NCBI GenBank assembly: GCA_022508465.1
Contig: JAFLVB010000003.1
Coordinates: 1 to 56,552, forward strand
DNA: 56,552 bases
DNA from: Clostridiales bacterium
Lineage (GTDB): Bacteria > Bacillota > Clostridia > Christensenellales > Pumilibacteraceae
Reading direction: 5' to 3'
Shown: piece after piece, positions 35,007 to 43,518 of the stretch
Position numbering within the stretch: position 1 is the stretch's first letter
How the letters are laid out: the number at the start of each line of letters is the position of its first letter
The notes under the pieces: generated by a model
What the model was told of the DNA's origin: nothing
Seen by the model: only the letters and a program-made list of their open reading frames with translations
Databases searched by the model: none
Made by a program: the position numbers and the translations under genes

Positions 35007-35025
35007 ATATATGTACCTCCGCTAT

Positions 35026-35550
35026 TTATTTTTCGTATACGCAATTCCCCTTACTGTCTATAGCTACAATGACGGGGAAGTCCTCCACCATTAATTCCCT
35101 TACCGCTTCCGTGCCGAGATCGTCATATGCAATTACCTTAGCCGCCTTAACCTGCTTGCTGTACATTGCGCCCGCACCGCCGATCGCCGCAAAATATACG
35201 CACTTGTTGCGTACTATTGCCTCTACCACTTCTTTGCTGCGTCCGCCCTTGCCTATCATGGCTTTGAGTCCGTTGTCCATAAGCGTGGGAGCATACGGGT
35301 CCATTCTGTACGAAGTCGTAGGTCCGCAGCTGCCTATAACGCTACCCTCTTTTGCCGGGCACGGTCCTACATAATATATAGCCATGCCATCTATATCAAA
35401 CGGTAAATTGCCGCTTTTTATCGCCTCGACTATGCGCTTATGGGCCGCATCTCTACCCGTAAGCAGCTTGCCGCTAAGTAGTACGGCATCGCCCGCTTTA
35501 AGCCCCTCTATATCCTTGTCCGTAATGGGAAGCTGAATCTTCTTAATCAT
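35026..35550 (-). CDS. Fumarate hydratase class I, beta subunit
   Basis: A 174-residue beta subunit of the two-subunit [4Fe-4S] fumarase/L(+)-tartrate dehydratase family. Motifs: GKLLTGRDAAHKRI, IYYVGPCPAKEG, GPTTSYRMD and MIGKGGRSKEV. It hydrates fumarate to malate with its alpha partner. The ATG at 35550 follows AAGGAGG and overlaps the alpha gene stop by 4 bp (ATGA). Tartrate dehydratase is a possible alternative. The active site needs both subunits. Confidence 0.9.
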   Translation of the reverse strand: MIKKIQLPITDKDIEGLKAGDAVLLSGKLLTGRDAAHKRIVEAIKSGNLPFDIDGMAIYYVGPCPAKEGSVIGSCGPTTSYRMDPYAPTLMDNGLKAMIGKGGRSKEVVEAIVRNKCVYFAAIGGAGAMYSKQVKAAKVIAYDDLGTEAVRELMVEDFPVIVAIDSKGNCVYEK

Positions 35551-36386
35551 AATAGCCTCCTTGCAACTCTGTGAGCATTGCACTGAATAGAAACACCTAC
35601 CGGCAAAGCGGCTATATGCGTGGGATATTTTTCTACTCTGACTTCGAGCGCCGTCGCTAAGCCGCCAAAGCCTTGTGCGCCAATGCCAAGCTCGTTGATA
35701 CGCCTAAGCAAAATCTCCTCCATTTCGGCAAGTTGTGGATCGCTCGACTTAACTCCCACCTCGCGAAGTAGCGCCTTTTTGGCAAGCAGCATAGCATAGT
35801 CCGCCGTGCCGCCTATACCTACACCCACGATTATGGGCGGACATGGGTTGGAGCCTGCCACAGCAACAGCTTCCACCACCTTATCCATAACGCCGGATAT
35901 TCCTGCCGCGGGAGTGAGCATATACAGCTTGCTCATATTCTCGCTGCCAAAGCCTTTGGGTAACAGCGTGAGTTTGACCTTGTCGCCCTCCACTAATGTT
36001 GTATGTATGATAGACGGCGTATTGTCACCGGTATTTTTGCGCGATATGGGGTCGAGAACGCTGTTGCGCAGGCTGTTTTCCTTATAACCCTGCCTTACGC
36101 CCTCATTGACTGCGTCACGAAAGCTACCGCCGGTAAAATATACATCTTGTCCGACCTCTGCAAACACCACCGCCATACCTGTGTCCTGACACAACGGGAT
36201 AGCGCAGTCTTTAGCAAGCTTTGCATTGTCCACCAAAGTTTTAAGGGCAAACTTTGCTGTTTTGTTTACTTCATTTTTTTCGGCGTCCGAAATCATTTCA
36301 ACAACGCCCGGAGCAAGACTAAAGCAAGCCTCTTGCACCATTTCCTTAACGGCTTGAGTTATTTTTTGCACAATAATTTCTCTCAT
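35547..36386 (-). CDS. Fumarate hydratase class I, alpha subunit
   Basis: A 279-residue alpha subunit with the iron-sulfur cysteines and substrate motifs: PLCQDTGMAVVF, GYKENSLRNSVLDP, GFGSENMSKLYML and PCPPIIVGVGIGG. It forms the active enzyme with the beta subunit downstream, which overlaps it by 4 bp. I take the ATG at 36386 (MREIIVQK). A TATAAT box ends exactly six bases before this ATG and no ribosome binding site precedes it, so the mRNA is predicted to be leaderless; an in-frame GTG upstream lies inside the -10 region and would be unusable. Confidence 0.9.
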   Translation of the reverse strand: MREIIVQKITQAVKEMVQEACFSLAPGVVEMISDAEKNEVNKTAKFALKTLVDNAKLAKDCAIPLCQDTGMAVVFAEVGQDVYFTGGSFRDAVNEGVRQGYKENSLRNSVLDPISRKNTGDNTPSIIHTTLVEGDKVKLTLLPKGFGSENMSKLYMLTPAAGISGVMDKVVEAVAVAGSNPCPPIIVGVGIGGTADYAMLLAKKALLREVGVKSSDPQLAEMEEILLRRINELGIGAQGFGGLATALEVRVEKYPTHIAALPVGVSIQCNAHRVARRLL

Positions 36387-36392
36387 AATATA

Positions 36393-36421
36393 ATTATACA
36401 CCCAATTTATAAAAAAATCAA
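36393..36421 (-). promoter_or_regulatory. Leaderless promoter of the fumarase operon
   Basis: Minus-strand TTGATT (36421-36416), 17 bp, TATAAT (36398-36393). Six bases to the ATG, so transcription should begin at the initiation codon. Confidence 0.75.
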
Positions 36422-36454
36422 GTGTTTAACATAATATTTCGGCGTTATTTTTGC

Positions 36455-36483
36455 TTGAATTTTATTGTTTTATGTGCTACAAT
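36455..36483 (+). promoter_or_regulatory. Short-leader promoter of ktrBA
   Basis: TTGAAT (36455-36460), 17 bp, TACAAT (36478-36483). The predicted start lies about 6 bases before the ATG at 36496. It is divergent from the fumarase promoter, with the two -35 boxes 33 bp apart. Confidence 0.65.
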
Positions 36484-36495
36484 ATTATTAGTTCA

Positions 36496-37839
36496 ATGGA
36501 GATTAAGAAGCATCACAAGTTAACATCATGGCAGTTTATCGCATTAGGCTATGTGGCGGTCATACTGATCGGCAGTTTTTTGCTCTCCATGCCAATTTCC
36601 ACTCGCGACGGGTCGTGGACGCCGTATCTGCACTCGCTATTCACGTCGGTATCGGCGACGTGCGTGACAGGTCTTGCCGTTTACGACACTTATATTCATT
36701 GGTCGATTTTCGGGCAATTTGTCATTTTGCTGCTTATCCAAATTGGCGGTGTCGGCTTTATGACTATAATAACGCTGTTTTCGCTGCTTATCCGTCGCAA
36801 TATAGGCATATATGAGCGACGCATCCTTATGCAGTCGTCGGGCAGCATGCGTGCTACCGGCGTTGTCAAGCTAATACAGCGCATTATATTTTGGACGTTT
36901 ATTTTCGAGGGCGCCGGCTTTGTGCTTTTATCAATTCGCTTTTGCGCCGACTTCGGATTTATAAAAGGGATATATCTTGCCCTATTCCACTCCGTGTCCG
37001 CTTTTTGTAATGCCGGGTTTGACCTTATGGGCGTTATAGGCGAAGGTGCTTCGCTCATCCCATACGCCACCGACCCGATTGTAAACCTCACCATTATGGC
37101 GCTTATATTTTTAGGCGGGCTTGGCTTTATCGTTTGGACAGAGCTTATCGACAACAAATTCAACCCCAAAAAGCTCAGCCTGCACTCCAAAATTTCCATT
37201 TGGGCAAGCTCGATCCTTGTTTTATTAGGCGCTCTCTGCTTTTATCTTATCGAGCGCACAAACACACTTGAGGGGCTTAATTCCTTCGAGGCGCTCATTG
37301 TCTCGCTATTCCAGTCGGTAACACCGCGCACAGCCGGCTTTAAGAGTGTGGAAATGGCAGATCTAACCGACAGCGCCAAGCTGCTCATATCGTCGCTTAT
37401 GTTTATAGGCGGCAACAGCGGCAGCACGGCGGGCGGTATTAAGACGACAACCTTTGTTGTTCTAATCTTCGGTATTGTCGCCACAGCGCGAGGAAACACA
37501 GACATTAGGATAGGCAAACGCCGCCTTGACATATGTTTACTTACACAAGCGTGTACCATACTTGCGACTTATCTTATCGCCATCGTGACTTGCACAATTA
37601 TTATCTGCGCGGTAGAGCCATACTCGCTTACCGCTGTGCTATTTGAAACAGTTTCGGCAATGTGTACTGTCGGACTGAGCGTTGGAATCACCGGTGAGCT
37701 TGGCTCGCTGTCGCTTATACTGCTTATGGTGCTTATGTATATTGGCAGAGTGGGCATAATCACGCTTGCCCTCGCCTTCTTTGAAAAACGCTCCAACCCG
37801 CCATTGCAGCGGCCGTTGGAAAAAATCTTGATTGGCTAA
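36496..37839 (+). CDS. ktrB: Potassium uptake channel subunit, TrkH/KtrB family
   Basis: A 447-residue membrane protein with the four pore repeats of the SKT superfamily: SVSATCVTGLAV, SVSAFCNAGFD, SVTPRTAGFKS with GNSGSTAGGIKT, and ETVSAMCTVGLSVG. The glycines of each filter are present. Length fits KtrB better than E. coli TrkH (about 480). It is translocated together with the KtrA-like ring protein 12 bp downstream. No Shine-Dalgarno lies upstream of the ATG at 36496 (a longer 15-codon extension has no start context), and the leader is only about 6 bases. Confidence 0.92.
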   Translation: MEIKKHHKLTSWQFIALGYVAVILIGSFLLSMPISTRDGSWTPYLHSLFTSVSATCVTGLAVYDTYIHWSIFGQFVILLLIQIGGVGFMTIITLFSLLIRRNIGIYERRILMQSSGSMRATGVVKLIQRIIFWTFIFEGAGFVLLSIRFCADFGFIKGIYLALFHSVSAFCNAGFDLMGVIGEGASLIPYATDPIVNLTIMALIFLGGLGFIVWTELIDNKFNPKKLSLHSKISIWASSILVLLGALCFYLIERTNTLEGLNSFEALIVSLFQSVTPRTAGFKSVEMADLTDSAKLLISSLMFIGGNSGSTAGGIKTTTFVVLIFGIVATARGNTDIRIGKRRLDICLLTQACTILATYLIAIVTCTIIICAVEPYSLTAVLFETVSAMCTVGLSVGITGELGSLSLILLMVLMYIGRVGIITLALAFFEKRSNPPLQRPLEKILIG

Positions 37840-37851
37840 AAGGAGTTTTAT

Positions 37852-38505
37852 ATGAAATCGATACTTATTATAGGCATGGGAAAGTTCGGTAAATTACTCG
37901 GCTCTAAGCTACTCGAGCTTGGTAACGAGGTTATGATCGTAGACAAGGACGAGGAAATTATAAACGAACTCGCCCCCATGTATACAAATTCCTACATCGG
38001 CAACTGCACTAACGATGGCGTGTTGCGCAGCCTCGGTGTCAAAAACTTCGACATCTGCTTTGTGGCAATCGGCGACGACTTCCAGTCCTCGCTCGAAATC
38101 ACTTCGCAGCTAAAAGAGCTGGGCGCTAAGTATGTAATTTCCAAGGCAGAGCGCGACATTCAAGCCAAATTCCTGCTGCGCAACGGTGCCGACGAAATCA
38201 TATATCCCGAACGCGACGTTGCAATCAAGCTTGCTACACGCTGCAACGCTCACAACATATTCGACTTTATCGAGCTGACGAGCGAAGTTGGTATTTTTGA
38301 AATAGCCGTGCCTAATAAATGGGTAAAGCACACGCTCGCCGAGCTTAACATCCGCAAAAAGTATAGGCTAAACGTTTTGGCAATCAAAAAGGGCTCGGCA
38401 ATAAATCCCATCCCCGAGCCCGGCTACGCATTCGTCCCCGAGGACCACATAGTCGTGATGGGCAATCCCAACGACGTAATCAAAATTTCAGGCAAAAAGG
38501 CGTAA
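37852..38505 (+). CDS. ktrA: Potassium uptake regulatory subunit, KtrA/TrkA family
   Basis: A 217-residue RCK protein. The N-terminal Rossmann fold has GMGKFGKLLGSKL (NAD/ATP-binding glycines) and MIVDKDEE, and the C-terminal TrkA_C domain begins near residue 135. One RCK unit only, as in KtrA, against the doubled 458-residue E. coli TrkA. It gates the membrane subunit upstream. RBS AAAAGGAG. Translationally close (12 bp) to ktrB. Confidence 0.92.
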   Translation: MKSILIIGMGKFGKLLGSKLLELGNEVMIVDKDEEIINELAPMYTNSYIGNCTNDGVLRSLGVKNFDICFVAIGDDFQSSLEITSQLKELGAKYVISKAERDIQAKFLLRNGADEIIYPERDVAIKLATRCNAHNIFDFIELTSEVGIFEIAVPNKWVKHTLAELNIRKKYRLNVLAIKKGSAINPIPEPGYAFVPEDHIVVMGNPNDVIKISGKKA

Positions 38506-38515
38506 GGAGACATTT

Positions 38516-39100
38516 ATGGCAAAGTTATTATTTATAGGACATGGGTCGTTTAAACTGACGACTGCAAATGGTACCGTTATCTATATAGACCCGTTTTTTG
38601 ACGGCGACTATTCGGCTGAGGCCGACCTCGTGCTTATAACACACGAACACTTCGACCACAACAAGACCGAGCTTGTTTCGCTTAAAAGCGATGGGGCGAT
38701 ATTCCGCGCCGCCGACTTTATTTGCGATAACAGATATCTGTCATTGGCATTCAAGGGTGTAAAAATCACAGCCGTCCCCGCATATAATAAGAATCATAAG
38801 ACGGGGTGCGTTGGCTATGTTATTGGAGCCGACGGGCTTAACCTCTACTTTGCGGGCGACACGTCCAAAACCGACCACATGTCTACAATGAAGGATATCG
38901 ATTACGCCTTCCTCCCCACCGACGGCATTTACAATATGGATGCCGAAGAGGCAACGATGTGCGCCGATATTATAGGCGCAAAGCACAGCGTTCCCGTTCA
39001 CACCGCGCCGCCCGAGGGCGAATATAATGAAGAAGTGGCGACAAGGTTCACGCCCAAAAATCGACTTATAATAAAGCAAGGCAGCGAAATTGATTTGTAG
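38516..39100 (+). CDS. MBL-fold metal-dependent hydrolase (UlaG/UPF0173-like)
   Basis: A 194-residue metallo-beta-lactamase-fold protein. Zinc motif: LITHEHFDHNKTE; preceded by GHGSFKL and IDPFF at the N-terminus, then YFAGDTSKTDHM, a pattern of the UPF0173/YtkL-like group. Substrate unknown. RBS AAGGAG; 10 bp after ktrA, so probably co-transcribed, although a functional relation to potassium transport is unproven. Confidence 0.85.
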   Translation: MAKLLFIGHGSFKLTTANGTVIYIDPFFDGDYSAEADLVLITHEHFDHNKTELVSLKSDGAIFRAADFICDNRYLSLAFKGVKITAVPAYNKNHKTGCVGYVIGADGLNLYFAGDTSKTDHMSTMKDIDYAFLPTDGIYNMDAEEATMCADIIGAKHSVPVHTAPPEGEYNEEVATRFTPKNRLIIKQGSEIDL

Positions 39101-39122
39101 AATAAAACTGCTATTAATATAA

Positions 39123-39151
39123 TTGACATCTGCCCCAGTGTAATATATAAT
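39123..39151 (+). promoter_or_regulatory. Promoter of mntP
   Basis: TTGACA (39123-39128), 17 bp, TATAAT (39146-39151): full consensus. Confidence 0.85.
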
Positions 39152-39169
39152 TACAAAGATAATTGCAAA

Positions 39170-39195
39170 GCGAACGAATTTTTATCTTCGTTCGC
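39170..39195 (+). promoter_or_regulatory. Leader hairpin of mntP
   Basis: A perfect 9-bp stem GCGAACGAA / TTCGTTCGC (loop 39179-39186) in the ~60-nt 5' leader, followed by a T-rich stretch. It is too short for the yybP-ykoY manganese riboswitch; it may be an attenuator or simply stabilise the mRNA. Confidence 0.5.
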
Positions 39196-39219
39196 GCATA
39201 TTTTGTTTCGGAGAGAAAA

Positions 39220-39774
39220 ATGCAAATTTGGGAAATCATTATCCTTGGCATAGGACTGAGTATGGACGCATTTGCGGTAGCCATTTGTAAAGGGCTGAGT
39301 AGCGAAAAGTTTTCGGTTAAAGCTGCGCTTATTGTCGGTATTTGGTTCGGAGCTTTTCAGGCACTTATGCCACTTATAGGCTACTTGCTCGGTAGCTTTG
39401 TATCAAGTTATATTGAGGCTTTCGACCATTGGATTGCCTTTATACTGCTTGCATTCATTGGCGGCAAGATGATTTACGAGGCTATCAAGGGTGAAGAAAA
39501 GCAGGACGCTTCGGTAACATTCGCCATAATGTTACCCCTTGCGATAGGTACAAGCATTGACGCTATGGCTGCGGGCATCACCCTCGCCTTCTCGGCAGTC
39601 AATATCTTTATTGCTATTGCGATAATAGGTGTTATCACCTTTGCACTTTCGGCATTGGGTGTAAAAATAGGCAACATCTTCGGATCGAAGTTCAAAAAGA
39701 AAGCCGAGATCTTCGGAGGCGCTATCCTTATCTTGCTCGGACTTAAAATCTTAATAGAACACCTACTTTTTTAG
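39220..39774 (+). CDS. mntP: Putative manganese efflux pump MntP
   Basis: A 184-residue membrane protein with six helices. The N-terminal GLSMDAFAVAICKG and later GTSIDAMAAGITLAF are the two repeat motifs of the MntP family; the conserved aspartates lie in the membrane and are needed for Mn(II) export. The ATG at 39220 follows GGAGAG; the longer N-terminal 19-codon extension is not required. It has its own promoter and a leader hairpin. The stop codon lies inside the hairpin at 39762-39786. Confidence 0.9.
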   Translation: MQIWEIIILGIGLSMDAFAVAICKGLSSEKFSVKAALIVGIWFGAFQALMPLIGYLLGSFVSSYIEAFDHWIAFILLAFIGGKMIYEAIKGEEKQDASVTFAIMLPLAIGTSIDAMAAGITLAFSAVNIFIAIAIIGVITFALSALGVKIGNIFGSKFKKKAEIFGGAILILLGLKILIEHLLF

Positions 39775-39799
39775 TAAAAAAGTAGGCAAAAAACTTTTA
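39762..39799 (+). repeat. CCTAC(T)6 hairpin module overlapping the mntP stop
   Basis: Perfect stem CCTACTTTTTT / AAAAAAGTAGG with a loop AGT, then CAAAAAACTTTTAA. It belongs to the module found at 13377, 43534 and 51900. Part of the stem encodes the last residues and stop of MntP. Confidence 0.65.
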
Positions 39800-39800
39800 A

Positions 39801-39830
39801 GGGGAGGCTACTATGCGCCTCCCCATTTTT
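39801..39830. terminator. Bidirectional terminator between mntP and the HAD gene
   Basis: 8-bp stem GGGGAGGC / GCCTCCCC (39801-39808 with 39817-39824) followed by A and six T. Confidence 0.85.
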
Positions 39831-39835
39831 TATAT

Positions 39836-40648
39836 TTACAGCTCGTCCTTTAAAACCTTTTCAATAACATACGCTACCCCATCGTCTTCATTTGATGGTG
39901 CGATAAAATCGGCAACCTTCTTTAAGCACTCGTCGGCATTTGCCATTGCTACACCTAACCCCGCTGCCTCGACCATAGAGATATCGTTCATACTGTCGCC
40001 TATTGCGATCGTTTCGGATATGTCGACGCCGAAAAACTTCGCAAGGCATTTAAGCGAATTGCCCTTGCCCGCAGAGAGCGACGCCCCGTCGAGATAGTCC
40101 GCACTCGACATAAAGAACTGAATATCAGGGTACCGTCCCTTAAAAAAGTCCAAAAAACTATTGGCATTTTTGTCTGCGATAAGCACCTTGACGCACTCAA
40201 GTTTATTTTTGCGTATATAGTCGCTCAGCTTGCCAACAACATTCATCGGAATCTTGCTCACCTTGCAATAGTAGCGATTGATATCGTTCTCCTCGGCGAC
40301 AAAGAGTTTATCCTCGCTGTAAACCTGAAAATAGCATCCCATTCTTTCGCAATCCTCGGCAAAAGCCGCAGTCTGCTCGTAAGGCATGGTACTCCTCGCT
40401 ATTACCTTGCCTGTAACGGTCTCCTTGATAATTCCGCCGTCCATTGCGGAAATGGGAATATTGACTCCATCTAATCCCAAAACGTGGGCGTTGTTGACAA
40501 TAGACTCGAACATTCTGCCCGTGCTTACAATAAAATTGCCGCCTGCCGCGCGATAATCTTTTATCGCTTGTATCGTTTTCTCCGACGCCGTGCGGTCATT
40601 TTTTACTACCGTGCCGTCGAAGTCGCTCACTATCAGTTTATACTTCAT
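39836..40648 (-). CDS. HAD-superfamily hydrolase, Cof type (IIB)
   Basis: A 270-residue phosphatase. The catalytic motif I is VSDFDGTVVKND and the last motif is GDSMNDISMVEAAGLGVAMANA; a C2B cap lies between. Cof proteins hydrolyse small phosphorylated sugars, nucleotides or cofactors; substrate unknown. Its ATG overlaps the uvrC stop (ATGA), so translation is coupled, and AAGGAG lies upstream. Last gene of the queH-uvrC-HAD operon. Confidence 0.9.
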   Translation of the reverse strand: MKYKLIVSDFDGTVVKNDRTASEKTIQAIKDYRAAGGNFIVSTGRMFESIVNNAHVLGLDGVNIPISAMDGGIIKETVTGKVIARSTMPYEQTAAFAEDCERMGCYFQVYSEDKLFVAEENDINRYYCKVSKIPMNVVGKLSDYIRKNKLECVKVLIADKNANSFLDFFKGRYPDIQFFMSSADYLDGASLSAGKGNSLKCLAKFFGVDISETIAIGDSMNDISMVEAAGLGVAMANADECLKKVADFIAPSNEDDGVAYVIEKVLKDEL

Positions 40649-42420
40649 TGTTTCTCCTTAAAATACTCGTGGATCGCCTGTGCCGTCCTTGCATCAATGC
40701 CGTTAATCGCCTCTAATTCGGAAACGGTTGCCGACCGTAAATCGGCAAAGTTGGGATAAGCTCTAAGCAAAATTTCGCGCTTTTTCGGACCTACGCCCTT
40801 GACATTGTCTAATTCGCTCGTAAGCCGCTTGGAGCGCAGATTGCGGTGATACGTTATGGCAAATCTGTGCGCCTCGTCTCTCACGCGCTGCAAAAGCCTG
40901 AGCGCATAATCGCTTTTACTAAGCACTATGGGGTCACTCTTATATGGCAAATACACTTCCTCCTCGCGCTTGGCAAGGCCTATCATAGGGATATCTATTC
41001 CCTCGCCATTCATTACCTCCAATGCCGCAGACAACTGGCCTTTGCCGCCGTCAATGATGATAAGATCGGGCAGGTCGCCGTGACCAAAGCGCCTCTTGAT
41101 AACCTCCGCCATGCACGCAAAGTCGTTGTTGCCCTCCACCGTCCTTATCTTGTAACGACGGTAATCGGATTTGGACGGAGCGCCGTCGATAAACGCCACT
41201 CCGCTTGCCACTTTGTCCGTGCCGCTTATGTGCGAAATATCATAACACTCTATGCGTCTTGCGCTCTTGAGTTTGAGAATGTCCCTTAGTCGCTCAGCCG
41301 CACCCACCGTCATATTTTGGTTACGGCGTTGCTTTTCCGCGCTCTTGTCGAGATAGTCGAGCGCGTTCTTTTCCGCCATTAAGAGTAGCTTCTTTTTTGC
41401 GCCCTTTTTGGGGAATGTCACTTCAACCTTTTTGCCTTTGAGTGCGGATAGATATTCTTGTAGTCCCGAGCTATCAAACTCATTAGCAAAGCATACTTCG
41501 TCGGGGATGTCGTGATTGCCGCCGTAATACTGCAATGCAAACGACACCAGCGCCTCGCTATCGGTGACTGCCGCATCGCCAAGCACATAGTTATAAACGC
41601 CCATCATCTTTCCGCCTCTAACGACATTGACAGACGCCGCGCCGTAAATTCCGCTGCTCGCGAGCGCAAACGAATCGATATCCATCACTCTGTCAAGGTC
41701 GGCTACCGTTCGACTTTTTAAAAGTTCGAGCATTTGCAGCTGATCCCTATACATAATAGCGTGCTCAAAATCCTCGTTCATTGCAGCTGCAGCCATCTTG
41801 GCTTTTATCACTTCTTCCGCCTTGTTATCCTTGCCCGTCAAAAAATCGGTCACACGTCTGACGATTTTAGCGTACTCGTCCTTGTCTATTCTGCCCCTGC
41901 ATGGCGCATGGCAAAGTCCTATATGGTAGTTTAGGCACTCGCGCTTAGCCGTCATTTTCTTGGGGCAGGTGCGCATTCCGTACGCGCTGCGAATTATCCC
42001 CACTATGTCCCAAACACGCAAGCCGTTGAGGTACGGCCCGAAATATTTGGCGCCGTCACGCTTGAGCCTCCTTGTGACCTCTATGGTCGGGAACTCCTCG
42101 CGCATGTCTATTTTGATATACGGGCTCGCCTTATCGTCCTTTAAAAGAATGTTATAGCGTGGATTGTACTTTTTGACAAGGTTGGATTCGAGGCTAAGCG
42201 CGTCCTTTTCGGACAGCGTGATGATGTACTCAAACGAGTCGATATTGTCCACCATCGCCTGCACCTTGACCTGCTTGGGCGAATTGTTAAAATACTGCCT
42301 CACCCTGTTTTTGAGCACGACAGCCTTGCCGACATAGATAACCTTGCCGGTAACGTCCTTCATTATATAGACGCCGCTGCTGTCGGGCAGATCGTCAAGA
42401 TGTTCTTTTAAAACCGGCAT
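40645..42420 (-). CDS. uvrC: Excinuclease ABC subunit C
   Basis: A 591-residue nucleotide-excision-repair nuclease. The GIY-YIG domain is at the N-terminus (SGVYIMKDVTGKVIYVG), then the CHAPC zinc/iron region, the UVR helix, the RNase H-like endonuclease half (RRIECYDISHISGTD ... VIDGGKGQL) and C-terminal HhH motifs (GVGPKKREIL). Length typical. The start at 42420 overlaps queH by 13 bp, with AGGGG preceding. Coupled downstream to the HAD gene. Confidence 0.95.
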   Translation of the reverse strand: MPVLKEHLDDLPDSSGVYIMKDVTGKVIYVGKAVVLKNRVRQYFNNSPKQVKVQAMVDNIDSFEYIITLSEKDALSLESNLVKKYNPRYNILLKDDKASPYIKIDMREEFPTIEVTRRLKRDGAKYFGPYLNGLRVWDIVGIIRSAYGMRTCPKKMTAKRECLNYHIGLCHAPCRGRIDKDEYAKIVRRVTDFLTGKDNKAEEVIKAKMAAAAMNEDFEHAIMYRDQLQMLELLKSRTVADLDRVMDIDSFALASSGIYGAASVNVVRGGKMMGVYNYVLGDAAVTDSEALVSFALQYYGGNHDIPDEVCFANEFDSSGLQEYLSALKGKKVEVTFPKKGAKKKLLLMAEKNALDYLDKSAEKQRRNQNMTVGAAERLRDILKLKSARRIECYDISHISGTDKVASGVAFIDGAPSKSDYRRYKIRTVEGNNDFACMAEVIKRRFGHGDLPDLIIIDGGKGQLSAALEVMNGEGIDIPMIGLAKREEEVYLPYKSDPIVLSKSDYALRLLQRVRDEAHRFAITYHRNLRSKRLTSELDNVKGVGPKKREILLRAYPNFADLRSATVSELEAINGIDARTAQAIHEYFKEKQ

Positions 42421-42977
42421 CCGCAATACCCCTGTCTGTACAAACCGTACTGTTTACTTAGCTCTATGGAACGGAGATATCCGTTCTTCTTTTTGAAGTC
42501 GGATGGCAAAAATTCCACCATAGCCTTACTTTCTATCTTTTTACCTATCGAGTTTATAACGTCGGCGTTTTTGTGCGGTGACACAGTCAGAGTCGTGCAA
42601 AAGTAGTCATATCCGCCCTTTTTAGCCTCTTGCGCCGTTTTAAATAGGCGCATATAAAAGCACTCTTTGCACCTATCCCCACCTTCGGGAGCATTCTCTA
42701 AGCCGCATATAGTAGTCAGATAGTTGTCATTATCGTACTCGCCGACAATCAACTTTACGCCCAAAATATCGCATAGCCGCCTTTGTTCGCTTAGTCTATG
42801 CTCGTACTCATCTGCCCCCATAATGCAAGGATTGTAATAGTACACCGTCACATCGATTTTGGGCATCAAAAATTCAAGCACGCTGCTCGAACACGGCCCG
42901 CAACAGCTATGTAGCAGCAGCCTTTTGCCCTGAGCATTTTCGAGAATCTTCTCTGCTTGTTCATAATAAGAAGCCAT
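42408..42977 (-). CDS. queH: Epoxyqueuosine reductase QueH
   Basis: A 189-residue protein that reduces epoxyqueuosine to queuosine in tRNA. Motifs: LLHSCCGPCSSS near the N-terminus, RCKECFYMRL in the middle, and the C-terminal YRQGYCGC, all cysteines that hold the iron and [4Fe-4S] centres. It replaces QueG in many anaerobes. The ATG at 42977 has a TATAAT box exactly six bases upstream and no Shine-Dalgarno, indicating leaderless translation. It begins the queH-uvrC-HAD operon. Confidence 0.92.
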   Translation of the reverse strand: MASYYEQAEKILENAQGKRLLLHSCCGPCSSSVLEFLMPKIDVTVYYYNPCIMGADEYEHRLSEQRRLCDILGVKLIVGEYDNDNYLTTICGLENAPEGGDRCKECFYMRLFKTAQEAKKGGYDYFCTTLTVSPHKNADVINSIGKKIESKAMVEFLPSDFKKKNGYLRSIELSKQYGLYRQGYCGCRF

Positions 42978-42983
42978 AACTAA

Positions 42984-43012
42984 ATTATAAACAATTATCT
43001 TCTCTTTGTCAA
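42984..43012 (-). promoter_or_regulatory. Leaderless promoter of the queH-uvrC-HAD operon
   Basis: Minus-strand TTGACA (43012-43007), 17 bp, TATAAT (42989-42984), six bases before the ATG. Confidence 0.8.
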
Positions 43013-43079
43013 GAGTAAAATAGAGCCTCACTCACAAAGGAGCAAGGCTTAAATGGAGTTGGTAAAGATATGGTCAATA

Positions 43080-43262
43080 TTACGTTCGGTCATAGGTGGG
43101 GGCAGCGGCGACCTCTCGGTCGTTGTTATCCTTTTCGATTTGCTGTAACTTTGATGTTCTTAGTGCTTTGAGGTCGCTAACCATACTCAAAATTGCCTTA
43201 GTCTCCGCTACTACGCAAAATACAGTACATACCGCCAAAACAATTATTAATGCCGCTACCAC
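43080..43262 (-). CDS. Small single-span membrane protein (GTG start), unknown function
   Basis: A 60-residue product: membrane helix (about 2-22, VAALIIVLAVCTVFCVV), then a charged tail with QQIEKDNNDREV. A strong AGGAGG lies six bases before the GTG at 43262, which is the main reason to call it. No family recognised; a holin-like or other small regulatory membrane protein is possible. The frame stops well before queH. Confidence 0.5.
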   Translation of the reverse strand: MVAALIIVLAVCTVFCVVAETKAILSMVSDLKALRTSKLQQIEKDNNDREVAAAPTYDRT

Positions 43263-43473
43263 TTTATGCCTCCTACTACAAAACCGCTATTCTAATGTAC
43301 GCTGCATTTTGTGTCTTCATACCAATAATGGTAAAGCATTTATGACATCGAATTAAGAGATTTATTGATTTATTTTAGGAGATGTTGTTGTGTGCCCCCC
43401 ATCCGTCACTACGTGACAACCTCCCTACGCAATGGCTATATGCTTTAAAGTACTACTTAGTTGCATAAAAAAT

Positions 43474-43499
43474 AAGTTGCAATATTGTCATTACAACTT
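43474..43499. repeat. AAGTTG...CAACTT hairpin repeat
   Basis: Stem AAGTTGCAAT / ATTACAACTT with one C-A mismatch; same family as 13154, 20572 and 43556. Confidence 0.55.
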
Positions 43500-43518
43500 A
43501 CATAGAAGCCTACACTAA

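Noticed and set aside
39152-39219. Manganese (yybP-ykoY) riboswitch upstream of mntP
   Set aside because: The leader is only about 60 bases with a single hairpin; the motif needs about 100 bases with conserved internal loops.
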